The notes under the pieces: model-generated
Database searches by the model: none
What the model was told of the DNA's origin: nothing
What the model saw: only the letters and a program-made list of their open reading frames with translations
NCBI GenBank assembly: GCA_002101235.1
Contig: LWTL01000115.1
Coordinates: forward strand, 18,559-82,558
Source of the DNA: Cycloclasticus sp. symbiont of Bathymodiolus heckerae
GTDB lineage: Bacteria > Pseudomonadota > Gammaproteobacteria > Methylococcales > Cycloclasticaceae
Length of the DNA: 64,000 nt
Direction of reading: 5' to 3'
Part shown: piece after piece, positions 62,423 through 64,000 of the stretch
Layout of the letters: each line of letters begins with the position of its first letter
Numbering within the stretch: position 1 is the first letter of the stretch
Made by a program: the position numbers and the translations under genes

Positions 62423-63049
62423 TTAAACAAACTTATTAAGTAGTTTCTCTGCTTCTACTAGATCATCATCACAGTTAATATTAAAGAAAGGGTCGATATT
62501 CTCGTAGTTAAAAATTTGTTGGGAAATATTGTAACGAGCAGTCCATTTATCTATTTTTCTAAGCCCTTCATCTTTCAAAGCGGTTCGTAAATCATCAATT
62601 AATGCGATTGACCATAAGCCTATAACTGGGTGTGTGCGCCCGTTTGAGACGGGGCAGGCTAATAGTGATTTGTTTTCTTGAGTGGACTGATAAAGCTGGC
62701 TAACGAGGTTATTAGGTAAAAAAGGCGTGTCTACAGGAACAGAAACTATCCATAGTGTCTGAGGACTGTTTTCTTTAACCCATTCCATTGCCGTTAATAT
62801 GCCTGCTAAAGGACCAAGGAAGCCATCTAAAGAGTCCTTAATAATGGGCAACTGATAGTGCTCAAATAGATTGTCTTCTCGATTACTATTGATGATGACT
62901 GTTTCACATTGCGATGTGATGTTATCTAACACATATTCAAATAAAGGCTTGCTGTTTAGTTGTAATAAGGCCTTATCTTGGTTAGCCATACGTCGGGATA
63001 AACCACCGGAAAGAATAACAGCGATAATTTCATTAGTTTTATACAGCAT
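62423..63049 (-). CDS. mobA: Molybdenum cofactor guanylyltransferase
   Basis: AVILSGGLSRRMANQDKALLQLNSKPL. Confidence 0.94.
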   Translation of the reverse strand: MLYKTNEIIAVILSGGLSRRMANQDKALLQLNSKPLFEYVLDNITSQCETVIINSNREDNLFEHYQLPIIKDSLDGFLGPLAGILTAMEWVKENSPQTLWIVSVPVDTPFLPNNLVSQLYQSTQENKSLLACPVSNGRTHPVIGLWSIALIDDLRTALKDEGLRKIDKWTARYNISQQIFNYENIDPFFNINCDDDLVEAEKLLNKFV

Positions 63050-63890
63050 TTGTTACAGGCTCTATTTTCACAGCGGAGTATTTGAACTCCGGTATTTTAC
63101 CAAAAGGATCCAGCTCTTGGCTGGTTAATATGTTTGCTGCAGATTCTACAAAAGCAAAGGGGATGAAGACGAGGCCATTTTGGACTTTATTATCAATGCG
63201 TACCTGAATATTGATTTGGCCGCGACGGCTTGACACACAAACGCTATCGCCGGCTTTAATATTAAGTTTTAGGCAATCGGCATGACTCATTTGTATGAAA
63301 GCTTCTGGTTCCAATTCATTAAGTATTTCGCTTCGCCGCGTCATTGCGCCAGTGTGCCAATGCTCCAGCTGCCTACCGGTTGTTAAAATGAAGGGGAAGT
63401 CTTTATCCAGCGGGTCGTTGGGTGGTAAAAGGTTTGCAGGAACAAATTTTCCGCGTCCATCAGGCGTAGGGAAGCCGTCAGAGAAAACGATACCTTGGCC
63501 AGCTTCATTAGGATTGGCGCAAGGGTAGGTCACTGAGTTTTCATTACATAGCCTTTCCCAGCTGATATGGGTTAAGGATGGCATTGCTTGCTGCATTTCT
63601 TGGTAAATATCTTCAGGCGACTCGTAAGACCAATCAAGTCCCATGCGTAAGGCGATTTGTTGGGTAATCCACCAATCGGCTTTTGCGATGCCTGGCGGCT
63701 CAACAGCTTTTTGTCCCATTTGTACCTGTCTGTTTGTGTTACTGACAGTGCCTGTCTTTTCTGGCCATGCTGCGGCAGGGAAAACCACATCAGCAAACAT
63801 AGCTGTTTCTGTAAGGAAAATATCTTGAACAACAAGGTGTGAAAGCTTCGCCAGTGCGCCGCGAGCATGCGTGTGTAGTGGCATAGTTAA
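63039..63890 (-). pseudogene. fdhA: C-terminal fragment of molybdopterin formate dehydrogenase alpha subunit, truncated by IS
   Basis: HARGALAKLSHLVVQDIFLTETAMFADVVFPAAAWPEKTGTVSNTNRQVQ; molydopterin-binding C-domain; N-terminal half absent. Confidence 0.85.
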
Positions 63891-63892
63891 GT

Positions 63893-64000
63893 TGGCCACC
63901 TAATTAGAGGTGATATTATTCATCTCAAGATAAAAAGGTGAGCGCATGATGAGAAGAAGCAGACCAACATTTACCCCTGAATTTAGGCTTGAAGCAGCAC
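63893..64000 (+). mobile_element. Left end of an IS3-family-like insertion sequence (continues past the window)
   Basis: Homology to FdhA ends abruptly next to TGGCCACCTAATTAGAGGTG, followed by a transposase OrfA-like start. Confidence 0.75.
63946..64000 (+). CDS. IS3-family OrfA transposase, N-terminus only
   Basis: MMRRSRPTFTPEFRLEAA..., resembling the IS3 OrfA N-terminus; RBS aaggtg. Confidence 0.75.
   Translation, partial: MMRRSRPTFTPEFRLEAA

Noticed and set aside
1-64000. Defence islands, prophage or biosynthetic gene cluster
   Set aside because: No phage structural genes, restriction-modification, toxin-antitoxin pairs beyond the core ratAB, or megasynthases were seen.

Overview
The window reads as core gammaproteobacterial chromosome (low GC, largely housekeeping synteny). 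Recognisable blocks: ppsR-rapA; a class III PHA cluster (phaB, phasin, DUF6489-like, phaC/phaE); gluQRS-dksA; galE; moeA-mobB-nhaD; rbgA-slyX-deaD; a four-PAS GGDEF/EAL protein; nucleotide-sugar dehydrogenase plus manC; ssrA (tmRNA) and smpB; ratA-ratB-leuA-bamE-fur-recN-nadK-grpE-dnaK-dnaJ-dapB; carAB-greA-yhbY-rlmE-ftsH-folP-glmM-tpiA-secG-tRNA-Leu(GAG); mdh; fdhD-mobA-fdhA. I did not see a clear new multi-gene defence or biosynthetic system. The signals most worth checking are: (i) a Leu-codon-rich leader peptide and an 18-bp palindrome before leuA; (ii) a degenerate repeat of the ssrA 3' end on the far side of a tviB-like/manC cassette, in the geometry expected for an island integrated at ssrA; (iii) a phasin gene with two compensating frame breaks, one inside a perfect hairpin, and a 27-nt repeat tail; (iv) an in-frame amber codon splitting an aminotransferase; (v) an IS3-family-like element truncating fdhA at the window edge; (vi) a DUF2818-like gene directly after secG-tRNA-Leu with no nuo operon; (vii) attC-like sequence flanking an isolated methyltransferase gene. 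All calls come from reading the sequence by eye; no database search was run.
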